Source: Mucilaginibacter sp. L3T2-6 (GTDB taxonomy: Bacteria > Bacteroidota > Bacteroidia > Sphingobacteriales > Sphingobacteriaceae). From it: a stretch of DNA of 64,000 nucleotides. The stretch covers positions 310,001-374,000 of the forward strand of contig NZ_JAUMKC010000002.1 in NCBI RefSeq assembly GCF_030519355.1. The letters run 5' to 3'. The position numbers and the translations under genes were made by a program. Positions 26,083-34,028 of this stretch are shown here, piece after piece. Under the pieces are notes generated by a model. It worked only from the letters and a program-made list of their open reading frames with translations. It ran no database searches and was not told where the DNA came from. Every line of letters begins with the position of its first letter. The stretch's first letter is position 1.

Positions 26083-26090
26083 TATTTTTG
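26083..26090 (+). promoter_or_regulatory. -7 box TATTTTTG of argS
   Basis: TATTTTTG matches TAnnTTTG and ends 4 nt before the argS ATG, the same spacing as at alaS. Confidence 0.6.
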
Positions 26091-26094
26091 CGCG

Positions 26095-27864
26095 ATGAAT
26101 TTTATTACCGAAGCTACCGTTAAAGCTGTTAAGCATTTATATAATACCGACATTGCCGCCGCCGACATCAACCTGCAGGAAACGCGCAAGGAATTTGAGG
26201 GGCAATTAACCATAATTACATTTCCGTTTACCAGGTTTTCTAAAAAATCGCCGGAACAAACCGGTACTGATATCGGCGCTTTTTTGCAAAACGAGCTGGC
26301 TGAGGTTTCAGGTTTTAATGTGATAAAAGGTTTTTTGAATATCTCCTTAGCGGACAGTTACTGGGTTAATCAGCTATACACCGAGATTTCGTCTGATAAA
26401 TTTGCTGTTAGCGAACCAAACGGTAAAAAAGTGATGGTAGAGTATTCATCTCCCAATACCAATAAACCGCTGCATTTAGGCCATGTACGTAACAACCTCC
26501 TCGGTTTTTCAGTTGCGGAGATTTTGGGCGCTGCCGGTTATGAGGTAATAAAAGCTAATTTGGTTAATGACAGGGGCATTCATATCTGTAAATCTATGCT
26601 GGCCTGGCAGAAGTTTGGCAATGGCGAAACGCCGGAGTCGTCGGGCATGAAGGGGGATCACCTGGTAGGGAAGTACTACGTTATTTTTGACCAGGAGTAT
26701 AAAAAGCAAATTGAGGAACTGAGGACTGCCGGACAAACCGAAGACGATGCCAAAAAGAACGCGCCTGTGATAAAAGAAGCCCAGGATATGCTGCTGAAAT
26801 GGGAGGCAGGAGATGAGGCGGTAATTGGCCTATGGAAAACCATGAATAAATGGGTTTATACAGGCTTCGCTGAGACGTACCGGAAAATGGGCGTTACTTT
26901 CGATAAGTTCTATTACGAATCTGATACTTACCTGCTGGGTAAGGATATTATAGAAGAAGGACTGGAAAAAGGAGTTTTCTTTAAGAAAGATGACGGTTCA
27001 GTATGGATTGACCTTACGGCCGATGGCCTGGATGAAAAGCTGGTGCTTCGCTCTGATGGTACTTCTGTGTACATTACCCAGGATATGGGTACGGCCCAGT
27101 TAAAATATAACGATTTTCACATGGATAAATCCATCTATGTGGTGGGTAACGAGCAGGATTATCATTTTAAAGTGTTGTTCCTTATCCTGCAAAAGCTGGG
27201 CAAAGCAGGCGCAGACGGCCTGTTCCATCTTTCGTACGGGATGGTGGATCTGCCATCGGGTAAAATGAAATCGCGTGAAGGAACCGTTGTAGATGCCGAC
27301 GATTTAATGGCAGGTATGGAGGACGCGGCTAAACAGCAAGCGCTCGATATCGGTAAGATGGAGGGCTTTAGCGAAACAGAAAAAGAGCACTTGTACCATA
27401 CCATCGGTATGGGTGCGTTAAAGTATTTCCTGCTAAAGGTCGATCCAAAAAAGCGTATACTGTTTAATCCGCAGGAATCTATAGAGCTGCAGGGGCATAC
27501 CGGACCGTTTATACAATATACCCATGCCCGCATTAAATCTGTTTTAAATAAGGCCGGATTTAAAGGTAAAGGCGCCGAGGGTAATTATACCGCGCTTGAG
27601 CCTGCAGAACGCGATATTATAGTATTGCTAACACAGTTTCCGGAAATTATTAAGAATGCCGCTGAAAGCTACAGCCCGGCGATTGTAGCCAATTATGTTT
27701 ATGAACTGGCTAAAGCTTATAATAAATTTTACCAGGACACGCCAATATTAAAGGTTGATGATGAGAATGTGAAGCAATTCAGGCTGCAGTTATCGGCAGC
27801 CACTGCAAAGGTCATCAATAAAGCTATGAAATTGCTGGGCATTGAAGTGCCGGAGAGAATGTAG
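26095..27864 (+). CDS. argS: arginyl-tRNA synthetase
   Basis: A 589-residue class I synthetase that charges tRNA-Arg. It has the N-terminal ArgRS add-on domain (LTIITFPFTRFSKKSPEQTG, GFNVIKGFLNISL). The HIGH motif appears as SSPNTNKPLHLGHVRNN and the KMSKS region as LPSGKMKSREGTVVDADDLM. The DALR anticodon-binding domain forms the C-terminus, ending in KAMKLLGIEVPERM. Length and order are normal. It is divergent from an arginine-deiminase-like gene, so the arginine-charging enzyme and arginine-consuming enzymes share one intergenic region. The ATG at 26095 fits the family N-terminus. Confidence 0.97.
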   Translation: MNFITEATVKAVKHLYNTDIAAADINLQETRKEFEGQLTIITFPFTRFSKKSPEQTGTDIGAFLQNELAEVSGFNVIKGFLNISLADSYWVNQLYTEISSDKFAVSEPNGKKVMVEYSSPNTNKPLHLGHVRNNLLGFSVAEILGAAGYEVIKANLVNDRGIHICKSMLAWQKFGNGETPESSGMKGDHLVGKYYVIFDQEYKKQIEELRTAGQTEDDAKKNAPVIKEAQDMLLKWEAGDEAVIGLWKTMNKWVYTGFAETYRKMGVTFDKFYYESDTYLLGKDIIEEGLEKGVFFKKDDGSVWIDLTADGLDEKLVLRSDGTSVYITQDMGTAQLKYNDFHMDKSIYVVGNEQDYHFKVLFLILQKLGKAGADGLFHLSYGMVDLPSGKMKSREGTVVDADDLMAGMEDAAKQQALDIGKMEGFSETEKEHLYHTIGMGALKYFLLKVDPKKRILFNPQESIELQGHTGPFIQYTHARIKSVLNKAGFKGKGAEGNYTALEPAERDIIVLLTQFPEIIKNAAESYSPAIVANYVYELAKAYNKFYQDTPILKVDDENVKQFRLQLSAATAKVINKAMKLLGIEVPERM

Positions 27865-27932
27865 CTACAATTGTAAACGGGCAGTTGACAGCGGCAATAA
27901 CTGCCTACTGCTAACCGCCCGCTGCAACCCTG

Positions 27933-28229
27933 CTACTTGTGCCAGTGTCCTCTGTGCCATGTATATCCACGGCCGGTATGTGTCCAGTTTCCGCGTATAT
28001 AGGTGCGGCCGGGCCTTGGCCTAGCCCAATATCCTCTGCGGTAAACGTATCTTCCGCCGCTGTAACCCCAGTCGCCATCAATCCAAACGGCTCCGGCATA
28101 GGGGGCTACCGGTCTTTCGTAAACGGGCTCGACGGGTTGGTCGGCCACATAGTACTCTCCTGAACATGAGGCCAGGAACAACGAGCCTGCTAAAGACGTC
28201 ATTATTCCTATTTTCGATAATGTATTCAT
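27933..28229 (-). CDS. YXWXGGXW-repeat lipoprotein
   Basis: The 98-residue protein has a lipobox (GSLFLASCSGEYYVA). The mature part is rich in Tyr, Trp, Arg and Gly: GAVWIDGDWGYSGGRYVYRRGYW, then IRGNWTHTGRGYTWHRGHWHK. This is the YXWXGGXW-type repeat found in small surface or periplasmic proteins of several phyla; the function is unknown. A frame starting 15 residues upstream exists, but the ATG at 28229 (MNTLSKIGIMTSL) puts the signal peptide at the N-terminus. It is convergent with argS, 68 bp away. Confidence 0.75.
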   Translation of the reverse strand: MNTLSKIGIMTSLAGSLFLASCSGEYYVADQPVEPVYERPVAPYAGAVWIDGDWGYSGGRYVYRRGYWARPRPGRTYIRGNWTHTGRGYTWHRGHWHK

Positions 28230-28296
28230 TGGTAAATTATTTATTAAAAAATAGATAGCTACCAGGTAGGACAATTATCGTTCCGAAAGGTTTAGT

Positions 28297-28336
28297 GAAG
28301 TCCCAAAGTCAGAAAGGTGCGGAAGTTCGAAAGAAG
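28297..28336. repeat. degenerate AAGTCCGA-word array
   Basis: GAAGTCCCAAAGTCAGAAAG followed by GTGCGGAAGTTCGAAAGAAG looks like a decayed copy of the octad word found at 5604 and 25963. No clear inverted arm was found. Confidence 0.45.
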
Positions 28337-28421
28337 TTACACTGAATGCTGAAATTCTTAAACGGAGTATTTGGTTGAATTGCAGAGACGCGAACCGTCA
28401 CGTCTCTGGGAAAATGATATT

Positions 28422-29312
28422 TTACCGCGCAAATTTTTCCGACAGGACTAAATCCTTGCTACCCGGGGTATATTTGTAAAAGCCTCTGGCAGACTTTACG
28501 CCCGTGTGTCCGGCAGTTACCATGTTAACCAATAGCGGGCAGGGCGCGTATTTCTGGTTACCGAAGCCGTTATACAATACGTTTAATATAGCCAGGCAGA
28601 CATCCAGCCCAATAAAATCAGCCAGTTGCAGCGGACCCATAGGATGGGCCATGCCTAATTTCATCACCGTGTCGATTTCTTCCACTCCGGCAACACCTTC
28701 ATATAAGGTATAAACAGCCTCATTTATCATCGGCATTAAAATGCGGTTAGCCACAAAACCGGGATAATCGTTCACCTCAACAGGCGATTTTTCAAGGTTG
28801 ACCGACAGTTCCATAATGGTTTTGGTTACCGAATCAGTTGTGGCGTAACCCCTGATAACCTCCACCAGCTTCATTACGGGCACCGGGTTCATAAAGTGCA
28901 TGCCGATTACATTGCCGGGGGTTTTAGTTACCGAAGCGATCTGCGTAATGGAGATGGACGACGTGTTTGAAGCCAGGATGGTATTTTCGCCGCAATACTC
29001 ACTTAATTGCCTAAACAGGCTCAGCTTTACTTCCCGGTTTTCGGTCGCAGCTTCAACAACAAGGTCTGCGTTCGTAACAGCCGTTTTTAAGTCGGTGTAA
29101 GTTGTAATGTTATTTAAGGCAGATGTTTTAACGGCCTCGTCGATAGCACCTTTTTTTATCTGGCGGTCCAAATTACCCGTTATTGTTTGTATCGCGCGAG
29201 CCAGGGCATCTTCTTTAACATCCACCAAATTTACCTTATAACCATGCTGGGCAAAGGTGTGTGCGATTCCGTTACCCATCGTTCCGGAACCTATTACTGT
29301 AATATTGTTCAT
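28422..29312 (-). CDS. 3-hydroxybutyryl-CoA / 3-hydroxyacyl-CoA dehydrogenase
   Basis: The 296-residue NAD-dependent dehydrogenase has a Rossmann N-terminus (ITVIGSGTMGNGIAHTFAQHGY) and ADLVVEAATENREVK. Then come ILASNTSSISITQIA, the catalytic-His region GMHFMNPVPVMKLVEVIRG, PVEVNDYPGFVANRILMPMI and the C-terminal helical domain with HPMGPLQLADFIGLD. It oxidises (S)-3-hydroxyacyl-CoA to the 3-ketoacyl-CoA in fatty-acid or butyrate-type metabolism. The length is typical for Hbd/PaaH single-domain enzymes. It is monocistronic-looking, with a hairpin (29363-29389) upstream. Confidence 0.92.
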   Translation of the reverse strand: MNNITVIGSGTMGNGIAHTFAQHGYKVNLVDVKEDALARAIQTITGNLDRQIKKGAIDEAVKTSALNNITTYTDLKTAVTNADLVVEAATENREVKLSLFRQLSEYCGENTILASNTSSISITQIASVTKTPGNVIGMHFMNPVPVMKLVEVIRGYATTDSVTKTIMELSVNLEKSPVEVNDYPGFVANRILMPMINEAVYTLYEGVAGVEEIDTVMKLGMAHPMGPLQLADFIGLDVCLAILNVLYNGFGNQKYAPCPLLVNMVTAGHTGVKSARGFYKYTPGSKDLVLSEKFAR

Positions 29313-29362
29313 AATTGGAGTAGTTGATTAAGTTAGATTAAGAGAGAGGTTGATATATTCTT

Positions 29363-29389
29363 AATCCCGGCACAAAGGTAGCCGGGATT
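29363..29389 (-). terminator. hairpin downstream of bioD
   Basis: AATCCCGGC at 29363-29371 pairs with GCCGGGATT at 29381-29389, a perfect 9-bp stem. There is no strong T tract on the minus strand, so terminator function is uncertain. Confidence 0.45.
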
Positions 29390-29466
29390 GCTAGATTTTA
29401 GAGATTTTCGCAGATATTTTTGACGATGGATCTACTCAATCGAACCAGTCAGTTCAATCCAATCAG

Positions 29467-30081
29467 CTACAGATCAATGTACCTTCCTGCATCAACAACA
29501 GCCTTTTTATCAACGGCGGGGTATTCGGGGATGTGGCCGAGTAATTTAACACCTGTATATTCTAGTATATAATCTTTTGAATAGATGTCTTTAGCGCCAT
29601 TGAAAATGATGCCCATGATAGGTATATCCCGCTGCTTCAAAGCATCAACCGATAAAAGCGTGTGGTTGATGCTGCCGAGATAGTTTTGGGTAACCAGTAT
29701 CACCGGTGTTTTTAGCTGTTTTATAAGGTCGATGATCAGAAAGTGATCATTAAGCGGTACCATAAGTCCGCCGGCGCCTTCTATAATAAGCTTGTTGTTG
29801 GTTTCGGGGATAACAAATTTATTTTCGTGGATAGTAATCTTGTCGATTGCGGCAGATTTATGCGGCGAGAAAGGTTGGGTCAAACCGTATGTTTCCGGAT
29901 GGAAGACGGAAATTTGATTGCTTATTAAACTTTTTACTGTTTTGGTGTCACTGGTTTCCAGGTCGCCAGACTGTACGGGTTTCCAGTAATCGGCCTTTAA
30001 CTTTTCAACCAGTGCTGCGGATACAATAGTTTTACCTATACCGGTCCCTATCCCTGTTACGAATATTGTTTCATTTTGCAT
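29467..30081 (-). CDS. bioD: dethiobiotin synthetase
   Basis: The 204-residue BioD closes the ureido ring of dethiobiotin from diaminopelargonic acid, CO2 and ATP. It has the P-loop FVTGIGTGIGKTIVSA (Lys17), DYWKPVQSGD, LIIEGAGGLMVPLN and PVILVTQNYLGSINHTLLS, which are family hallmarks. It is on the short side of the family. A TTG two codons upstream lies in a TACATTTG word, so the ATG at 30081 is chosen. The gene overlaps the end of bioF by 11 bp, so the two are translationally coupled in a bioF-bioD operon. bioA and bioB are not in this window. Confidence 0.92.
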   Translation of the reverse strand: MQNETIFVTGIGTGIGKTIVSAALVEKLKADYWKPVQSGDLETSDTKTVKSLISNQISVFHPETYGLTQPFSPHKSAAIDKITIHENKFVIPETNNKLIIEGAGGLMVPLNDHFLIIDLIKQLKTPVILVTQNYLGSINHTLLSVDALKQRDIPIMGIIFNGAKDIYSKDYILEYTGVKLLGHIPEYPAVDKKAVVDAGRYIDL

Positions 30082-31192
30082 CTGCAAATGTATTTAAAGT
30101 ATCGGCTAAGAAGGTTATTTCTTCGGATGTATTGAATGAATGAAGGCAAATTCTTATTCTTTCGCTTCCCTTGGGGACCGTAGGACTAAGAATAGGGCGT
30201 ACGTCAAGGCCCTTCTTTTGCAGGTTTTGAGCAATTGCTATCGCTTTATCGTTACTGTTTACAACCACACATTGTATGGCGCTCTCGCTAGCGATCAACA
30301 GATTTTTTTTGTCTACGGTTTGTTTAAATAGCCGGATGTTGTTTTTTAATTTTTCTATTGCGCTTGCCGAGTGCTGTAACCGCCGGTAGGCCATTTTAAC
30401 CGACACGATTTGATGCAGCGGCGCAGCGGTAGTATAAATAAAAGATCTGGCAAAGTTTATCAGATACTCGCGCAGCGAATAACTGCCTATAACAATAGCG
30501 CCATGACTACCGAGCGCCTTGCCAAAAGTTACTACTCTTGCAAAAACTTTCTTTTTCAGGGTGTTGTCCACCAGGCCGAATCCGTATAAGCCAACAGCGT
30601 GGGCTTCATCTACTATTAACGCAGCATTGTAAAGCCCCGCAAGCGCTGCTATTGCAGCCAATGGCGGTGAATCCCCATCCATTGAATACACGCTTTCAAT
30701 ACCAATATAACAATTGCCTTTGGCGAGCTTCAGCTTTTCCTCAAGGCTATGCAGGTCATTGTGCTTAAAGGTGTACCTGTTGGCGAAGCTTAACCGGGCG
30801 CCATCAATTATTGATGCATGAGCCAGCTCGTCCAGTATTACCGTATCGCCGCGCTGCGGCAGTGATGAAAACAAACCGAGGTTAGCATCATAACCGGAAT
30901 TGAATATTAATCCGGCCTCGCATCCATGCATACCGGCTATATAGCTTTCCGTTTCTTCGGTGTAATTTGAATTGCCCGATAATAGCCTTGAACCGGTTGA
31001 GCCATTCTTAACGGGTTGCAACCGAGCTATTTCCTTATCGATGAGATTTCCTAATTCCGCTGACCGGGCGAAACCCAGGTAGTCGTTTGAACAAAAATCG
31101 ACCAGCGTATTATCCTGCTTCAATGTTCGGTATGTGCCGGACGCCTGCCTTTCCTGCAGCTTTTTACTGATAAAATGTTCTGTATTTACCAA
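30071..31192 (-). CDS. bioF: 8-amino-7-oxononanoate synthase
   Basis: The 373-residue PLP enzyme makes 8-amino-7-oxononanoate from pimeloyl-ACP/CoA and alanine. The sequence shows VDFCSNDYLGFARSAEL, GSTGSRLLSGNSNYTEE, LIFNSGYDANLGLF, LIVDEAHAVGLYGFG and the PLP lysine in VTFGKALGSHGAIVIGS. The only start that keeps the N-terminus is a TTG at 31192 (VNTEHFISKKLQER); no ATG is available nearby. bioD follows with an 11-bp overlap. Confidence 0.92.
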   Translation of the reverse strand: MVNTEHFISKKLQERQASGTYRTLKQDNTLVDFCSNDYLGFARSAELGNLIDKEIARLQPVKNGSTGSRLLSGNSNYTEETESYIAGMHGCEAGLIFNSGYDANLGLFSSLPQRGDTVILDELAHASIIDGARLSFANRYTFKHNDLHSLEEKLKLAKGNCYIGIESVYSMDGDSPPLAAIAALAGLYNAALIVDEAHAVGLYGFGLVDNTLKKKVFARVVTFGKALGSHGAIVIGSYSLREYLINFARSFIYTTAAPLHQIVSVKMAYRRLQHSASAIEKLKNNIRLFKQTVDKKNLLIASESAIQCVVVNSNDKAIAIAQNLQKKGLDVRPILSPTVPKGSERIRICLHSFNTSEEITFLADTLNTFADAK

Positions 31193-31215
31193 CGGATGAA
31201 ATTTTGGTAAAAATA

Positions 31216-31247
31216 ATAAAGCGCCCCGGTTTAATGAGACGCTTTAT
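31216..31247 (-). terminator. terminator of the Spy-like gene
   Basis: ATAAAGCG at 31216-31223 pairs with CGCTTTAT at 31240-31247. On the minus strand it is followed by TATTTTTACC, a T-rich tail. Confidence 0.65.
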
Positions 31248-31269
31248 GGTTAAACTTTAAGCAGGGTCA

Positions 31270-31620
31270 TTATTTACCGCCGCCGCCGCCGCCTTGCATC
31301 CTGGCGCGTCGCTCATCCATCATTTTTTGCCAGGCCGTTGCCTGATCAGGAGTTAAGAGTGCTTTAATCTTATCATTTGCAGCCTGCATAATGGGGCGGA
31401 AAGCCGACCTGTCGCCACCTGCATTGCGTAAACTGTCTATGCTTTTCGCCTGGGTCTCATAGATAGCTGTAATTTTAGCTGTTTGGTCGTCAGTTAGTTT
31501 CAGCTGTGTTTGCAGCATCTTGGCCCTTTCTTCAGGAGATCTTCTTTGGCCACCACCTTGTGCATGGCTCACTGCTGTAAGTCCTAAGAGTACACAGCAT
31601 ACTAATAAAATCTTTCTCAT
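31270..31620 (-). CDS. Spy/CpxP-like periplasmic protein
   Basis: The 116-residue protein has a signal peptide (MRKILLVCCVLLGLTAVSHAQ) and a helical mature part. Two LTxxQ-type motifs are visible: TQLKLTDDQTAKITAIYE and ALLTPDQATAWQKMM. The tail is Gly-rich (QGGGGGGK). These are hallmarks of the Spy/CpxP family of small periplasmic chaperone-like or stress proteins; the client is unknown. It is upstream of bioF on the same strand, but a terminator lies between. Confidence 0.8.
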   Translation of the reverse strand: MRKILLVCCVLLGLTAVSHAQGGGQRRSPEERAKMLQTQLKLTDDQTAKITAIYETQAKSIDSLRNAGGDRSAFRPIMQAANDKIKALLTPDQATAWQKMMDERRARMQGGGGGGK

Positions 31621-31710
31621 TGTCTTTCAGAGTTTTTTAATCTATAGATAAAGATAAATGCAATAAGGTTTAAGTGTTAGGATGTAACTTAATTGTTGCG
31701 GGGCGGTAAT

Positions 31711-31830
31711 GTTGCAAAGTTGAAAAGTTTTAAGGTTGGAATGTTGATTTGCAGTCTAATAATGCGGTTGGGTGCCGCTCAGACAATGAGAGTTGAAATA
31801 TTGTAATCATATTGATACAATATTTCAACT
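31711..31830. repeat. GTTGnAAA octad array plus 15-bp inverted repeat
   Basis: Five 8-nt units in register run from 31711 to 31750: GTTGCAAA, GTTGAAAA, GTTTTAAG, GTTGGAAT, GTTGATTT. A perfect 15-bp inverted repeat follows: AGTTGAAATATTGTA at 31791-31805 with TACAATATTTCAACT at 31816-31830. The word GTTGAAA recurs in both parts. The hairpin lies just after the XRE-S24 gene and may also end its transcript. Confidence 0.7.
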
Positions 31831-31844
31831 TTATTTGGGTGAAA

Positions 31845-32624
31845 TTAGTTATTGCTCTTTAGGTTTGATATAGACCGCTGCATCTGTGCCATCATACTTG
31901 TAAGGCTTTCGAGGGTTGGCTCTGGTGTTGGAGTTGGCAGGGTGGTAGATATATAGGCTTTTGCTTTCCATAACTCCAGGATGTCTTCGCCGCTTACCTC
32001 GTATGGTTCATAAACGGGATTGTCTGATACAAGCTTCAGCTTTTTGTTGTCTTTAAATTTATTGCCAATGCGCTTATAAACAACGCCTTCAGTTTTTGAG
32101 ACTACTACATAGGTTTCAGAGTGCTTAACATCGCTCCAATTTTCTACATATTCACCTATAATTATCGAGCCGGATTCCAACGGAAGCATCGAATCACCCT
32201 TAATTTCGAAAGCGCGGTAGGTACCTTGTTTAAAGGCAGGCATAGGCAGGTAAAATTTGGGGAGCGCTGCTACATATTCGCGGTCGGCATAACCATTTAA
32301 ATAACCCGCCGCTGCTTTAGTGGGCACCAATTCAATGTTTTCATTGTCGTCTTTATCAACAGAAATCGTCAGGATGCGCAGGTTCGCCGGGTTGCCTTTG
32401 GGTTTCGGCACCCACTTTTCATCGATTTCATCATTAATGAAATCATCTATCGAGATTTCAAAGTAGGTTGCTATTTTTTTTAGTAAATCATACTTTGGGT
32501 CTGCCCGGTCTTCTTCGTAAGCGCCTACTAACGAACGTTTTATGCCTAATTCATCAGCAAATTGCTGTTGTGTAAGGCCTTTCTTTTTGCGAAGAAATTT
32601 AATATTTGAAGGAATATTTGACAT
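31845..32624 (-). CDS. LexA-like repressor (XRE helix-turn-helix plus S24 peptidase domain)
   Basis: The 259-residue protein has an N-terminal XRE HTH (IKFLRKKKGLTQQQFADELG, then SLVGAYEEDRADPKYDLL). The C-terminal S24 domain has a cleavage-type site AAAGYLNGY (Ala106-Gly107), the catalytic Ser in FEIKGDSMLPLESG (Ser145) and Lys in EGVVYKRI (about Lys184). This is the architecture of phage CI / LexA-like repressors that self-cleave with RecA in DNA damage. A low-complexity tail (TTLPTPTPEPTLESL) is unusual. It is divergent from a GIY-YIG-like gene across an 87-bp region containing a palindrome, suggesting it represses both genes (inference). Confidence 0.87.
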   Translation of the reverse strand: MSNIPSNIKFLRKKKGLTQQQFADELGIKRSLVGAYEEDRADPKYDLLKKIATYFEISIDDFINDEIDEKWVPKPKGNPANLRILTISVDKDDNENIELVPTKAAAGYLNGYADREYVAALPKFYLPMPAFKQGTYRAFEIKGDSMLPLESGSIIIGEYVENWSDVKHSETYVVVSKTEGVVYKRIGNKFKDNKKLKLVSDNPVYEPYEVSGEDILELWKAKAYISTTLPTPTPEPTLESLTSMMAQMQRSISNLKSNN

Positions 32625-32655
32625 AAAAATTTGGAATTGCTAAAATAGTTAGTAT

Positions 32656-32671
32656 TTTTATGCTCATAAAA
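32656..32671. promoter_or_regulatory. candidate operator, perfect 16-bp palindrome
   Basis: TTTTATGCTCATAAAA is a TTTTATG/CATAAAA inverted repeat with a 2-bp centre. It is flanked by TTAGTA words at 32649-32654 and 32672-32677. It lies midway in the divergent region of the LexA-like and GIY-YIG-like genes. Confidence 0.5.
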
Positions 32672-32711
32672 TTAGTAATTATTTTTCAAACAGCAAATTT
32701 TATTTATCAAT

Positions 32712-33068
32712 ATGAAACGCTTTATCTATATCATTACCGACAGAAATCGTAATAATCTGCATGTTGGCCTATGTTCTGACCTGTTGAAAACCCTGGAATT
32801 TTACCGCCAGATGCCTACGTTATTTTTTGATAACTCCAAACAGCTAAACCGTTTGGTATATTTTGAAGAGATAAATAACGAGGAGCAGGCCATGGAACGC
32901 TTTAAGACAGTCAGCACTTATACAAGGCCGCAGAAGGAAAAAATGATCAGGCCTGTTAATCCGGATTGGATAGACCTGACCATTGGCTTAAATTACGAAA
33001 GCGGGGTAAGGGTAAGGCCGCAAATGCGCCCGTCAATCAGCTCAAGCCGTGCGGCTGTTACTTTTTAA
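32712..33068 (+). CDS. GIY-YIG-like protein with altered motif
   Basis: The 118-residue protein begins like a YhbQ-type GIY-YIG nuclease: KRFIYIITDRNRNNLHVGLCSDLLKTLEFY, continuing to LNRLVYFEEINNEEQAMERF and MIRPVNPDWIDLTIGL. The GIY and YIG residues are only partly kept (IYI and VGL), and the catalytic Arg usually found in the RRxxEH segment reads KTLEFY. Catalytic activity is therefore doubtful. The tail (RPSISSSRAAVTF) is not part of the family. It is divergent from a LexA-like repressor, which suggests damage-inducible expression (inference). Its end overlaps the convergent msrB end by 11 bp. Confidence 0.7.
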   Translation: MKRFIYIITDRNRNNLHVGLCSDLLKTLEFYRQMPTLFFDNSKQLNRLVYFEEINNEEQAMERFKTVSTYTRPQKEKMIRPVNPDWIDLTIGLNYESGVRVRPQMRPSISSSRAAVTF

Positions 33069-33546
33069 TGAATTTTAAGGCAGCGGAGTTCATGCAATAT
33101 CTTTTACCGCCGCGGCTTGGCGGGCCATCATCAAATACGTGGCCGAGATGCAACCCTGTACTGCGCTCAATAACTTCATCACGAACCATGCCGTCGCTGT
33201 TGTCGGTTATTATTTCAATTTTTTTAGGGTCAACCGGTTTTACAAAACTTGGCCAGCCGGTGCCGCTGTCAAATTTGTCTTCAGATGAAAATAAAACCTC
33301 GCCGGTTGCAGCACTAACGTAAACACCTTTCTCTTTATTCTCGTCGTATGCATTATGAAAAGGTGGCTCGGTGCCGCTTTCAACCATAATATGATAAGCT
33401 TCGGGGTTAAGCACTTTTTTCCACTCTGCGGGCGTCCTGCTCATTTTGCGTTTGGGATCGTATTTTTTAATTTGCCCGCTGCTTGGCTGGCAGCCGAATG
33501 CTGTAAGTACAGCCAGCAGGGTGACTGCAAAAATCGATTTCTTCAT
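33058..33546 (-). CDS. msrB: peptide-methionine (R)-S-oxide reductase, lipoprotein form
   Basis: The 162-residue MsrB has a lipobox (LLAVLTAFGCQPS), so it is probably anchored outside the inner membrane and repairs oxidised periplasmic or surface proteins. The catalytic domain shows TEPPFHNAYDENKEKGVYV, LFSSEDKFDSGTGWPSF, ERSTGLHLGHVFDDGP and the catalytic Cys in KRYCMNSAALKF. The zinc CxxC pairs of many MsrB proteins are absent. The frame extends 31 residues upstream, but the ATG at 33546 gives a proper lipoprotein signal. It is convergent with the GIY-YIG-like gene. Confidence 0.9.
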   Translation of the reverse strand: MKKSIFAVTLLAVLTAFGCQPSSGQIKKYDPKRKMSRTPAEWKKVLNPEAYHIMVESGTEPPFHNAYDENKEKGVYVSAATGEVLFSSEDKFDSGTGWPSFVKPVDPKKIEIITDNSDGMVRDEVIERSTGLHLGHVFDDGPPSRGGKRYCMNSAALKFIKK

Positions 33547-33736
33547 GTTAATAAGTTTTTGATTTGGTCGGACCAATTCCTTAATCCTTACAGTACAAGT
33601 TACGAAAAATGTTAACGTCAGGTTTGCTGGCTGGCGCAATTCAATTTGTAATTGTCCGGCTGCAATATGTGGTATAGAAAGGTTCCGGTCTGCAGAACCG
33701 TGTAATCGGGGCCCTCAACGGTCATTTTAAATAAAA

Positions 33737-33766
33737 AAATCCTGTTGATGGTCGTCAACAGGATTT
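33737..33766 (-). terminator. terminator of the 58-residue protein gene
   Basis: AAATCCTGTTGA at 33737-33748 pairs perfectly with TCAACAGGATTT at 33755-33766 (12 bp, 6-nt loop). On the minus strand it is followed by TTTTTATTT. Confidence 0.85.
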
Positions 33767-33821
33767 AATATCCTTGTGCAAGGCATAACGATTATGCTCT
33801 GCATCTTATTTTAGTCTTTAA

Positions 33822-33998
33822 TTACTTCGCGGCAGCTGCTTTAGCCAGTGCTTCGTTATTTTTAGCTATCTGGTTGCCCTTTTTTTCTGCACTGCGGCTT
33901 CCAGGCTCAATGTTGGTAGCCAATTTTAAAAATTGTACTTCTAAGCGCGAAGTAGTTTTATTTCTCCTGTCTTTTCTTTTTAAACGAGTAACGCCCAT
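33822..33998 (-). CDS. small basic conserved protein, possibly ribosome-associated
   Basis: A short frame of 58 codons begins MGVTRLKRKDRRNKTTSRLE and ends LAKAAAAK, with its own strong terminator. The N-terminal MGVTRLKRK-R-N pattern is the one I know from very small basic Bacteroidota proteins annotated inconsistently as hypothetical or spore proteins. A newly found Bacteroidota ribosomal protein of this size exists, but I cannot say this is it. The composition (about a quarter Lys/Arg, short, no signal) suits a nucleic-acid- or ribosome-binding protein. It lies next to tRNA-Cys on the same strand. Confidence 0.7.
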   Translation of the reverse strand: MGVTRLKRKDRRNKTTSRLEVQFLKLATNIEPGSRSAEKKGNQIAKNNEALAKAAAAK

Positions 33999-34028
33999 GG
34001 CTTTTAATTTTAATGTTCTTTAATCCCG

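Noticed and set aside
32649-32677. Classical LexA box
   Set aside because: The palindrome differs from known LexA operators, so only a candidate site for the neighbouring LexA-like protein is claimed.
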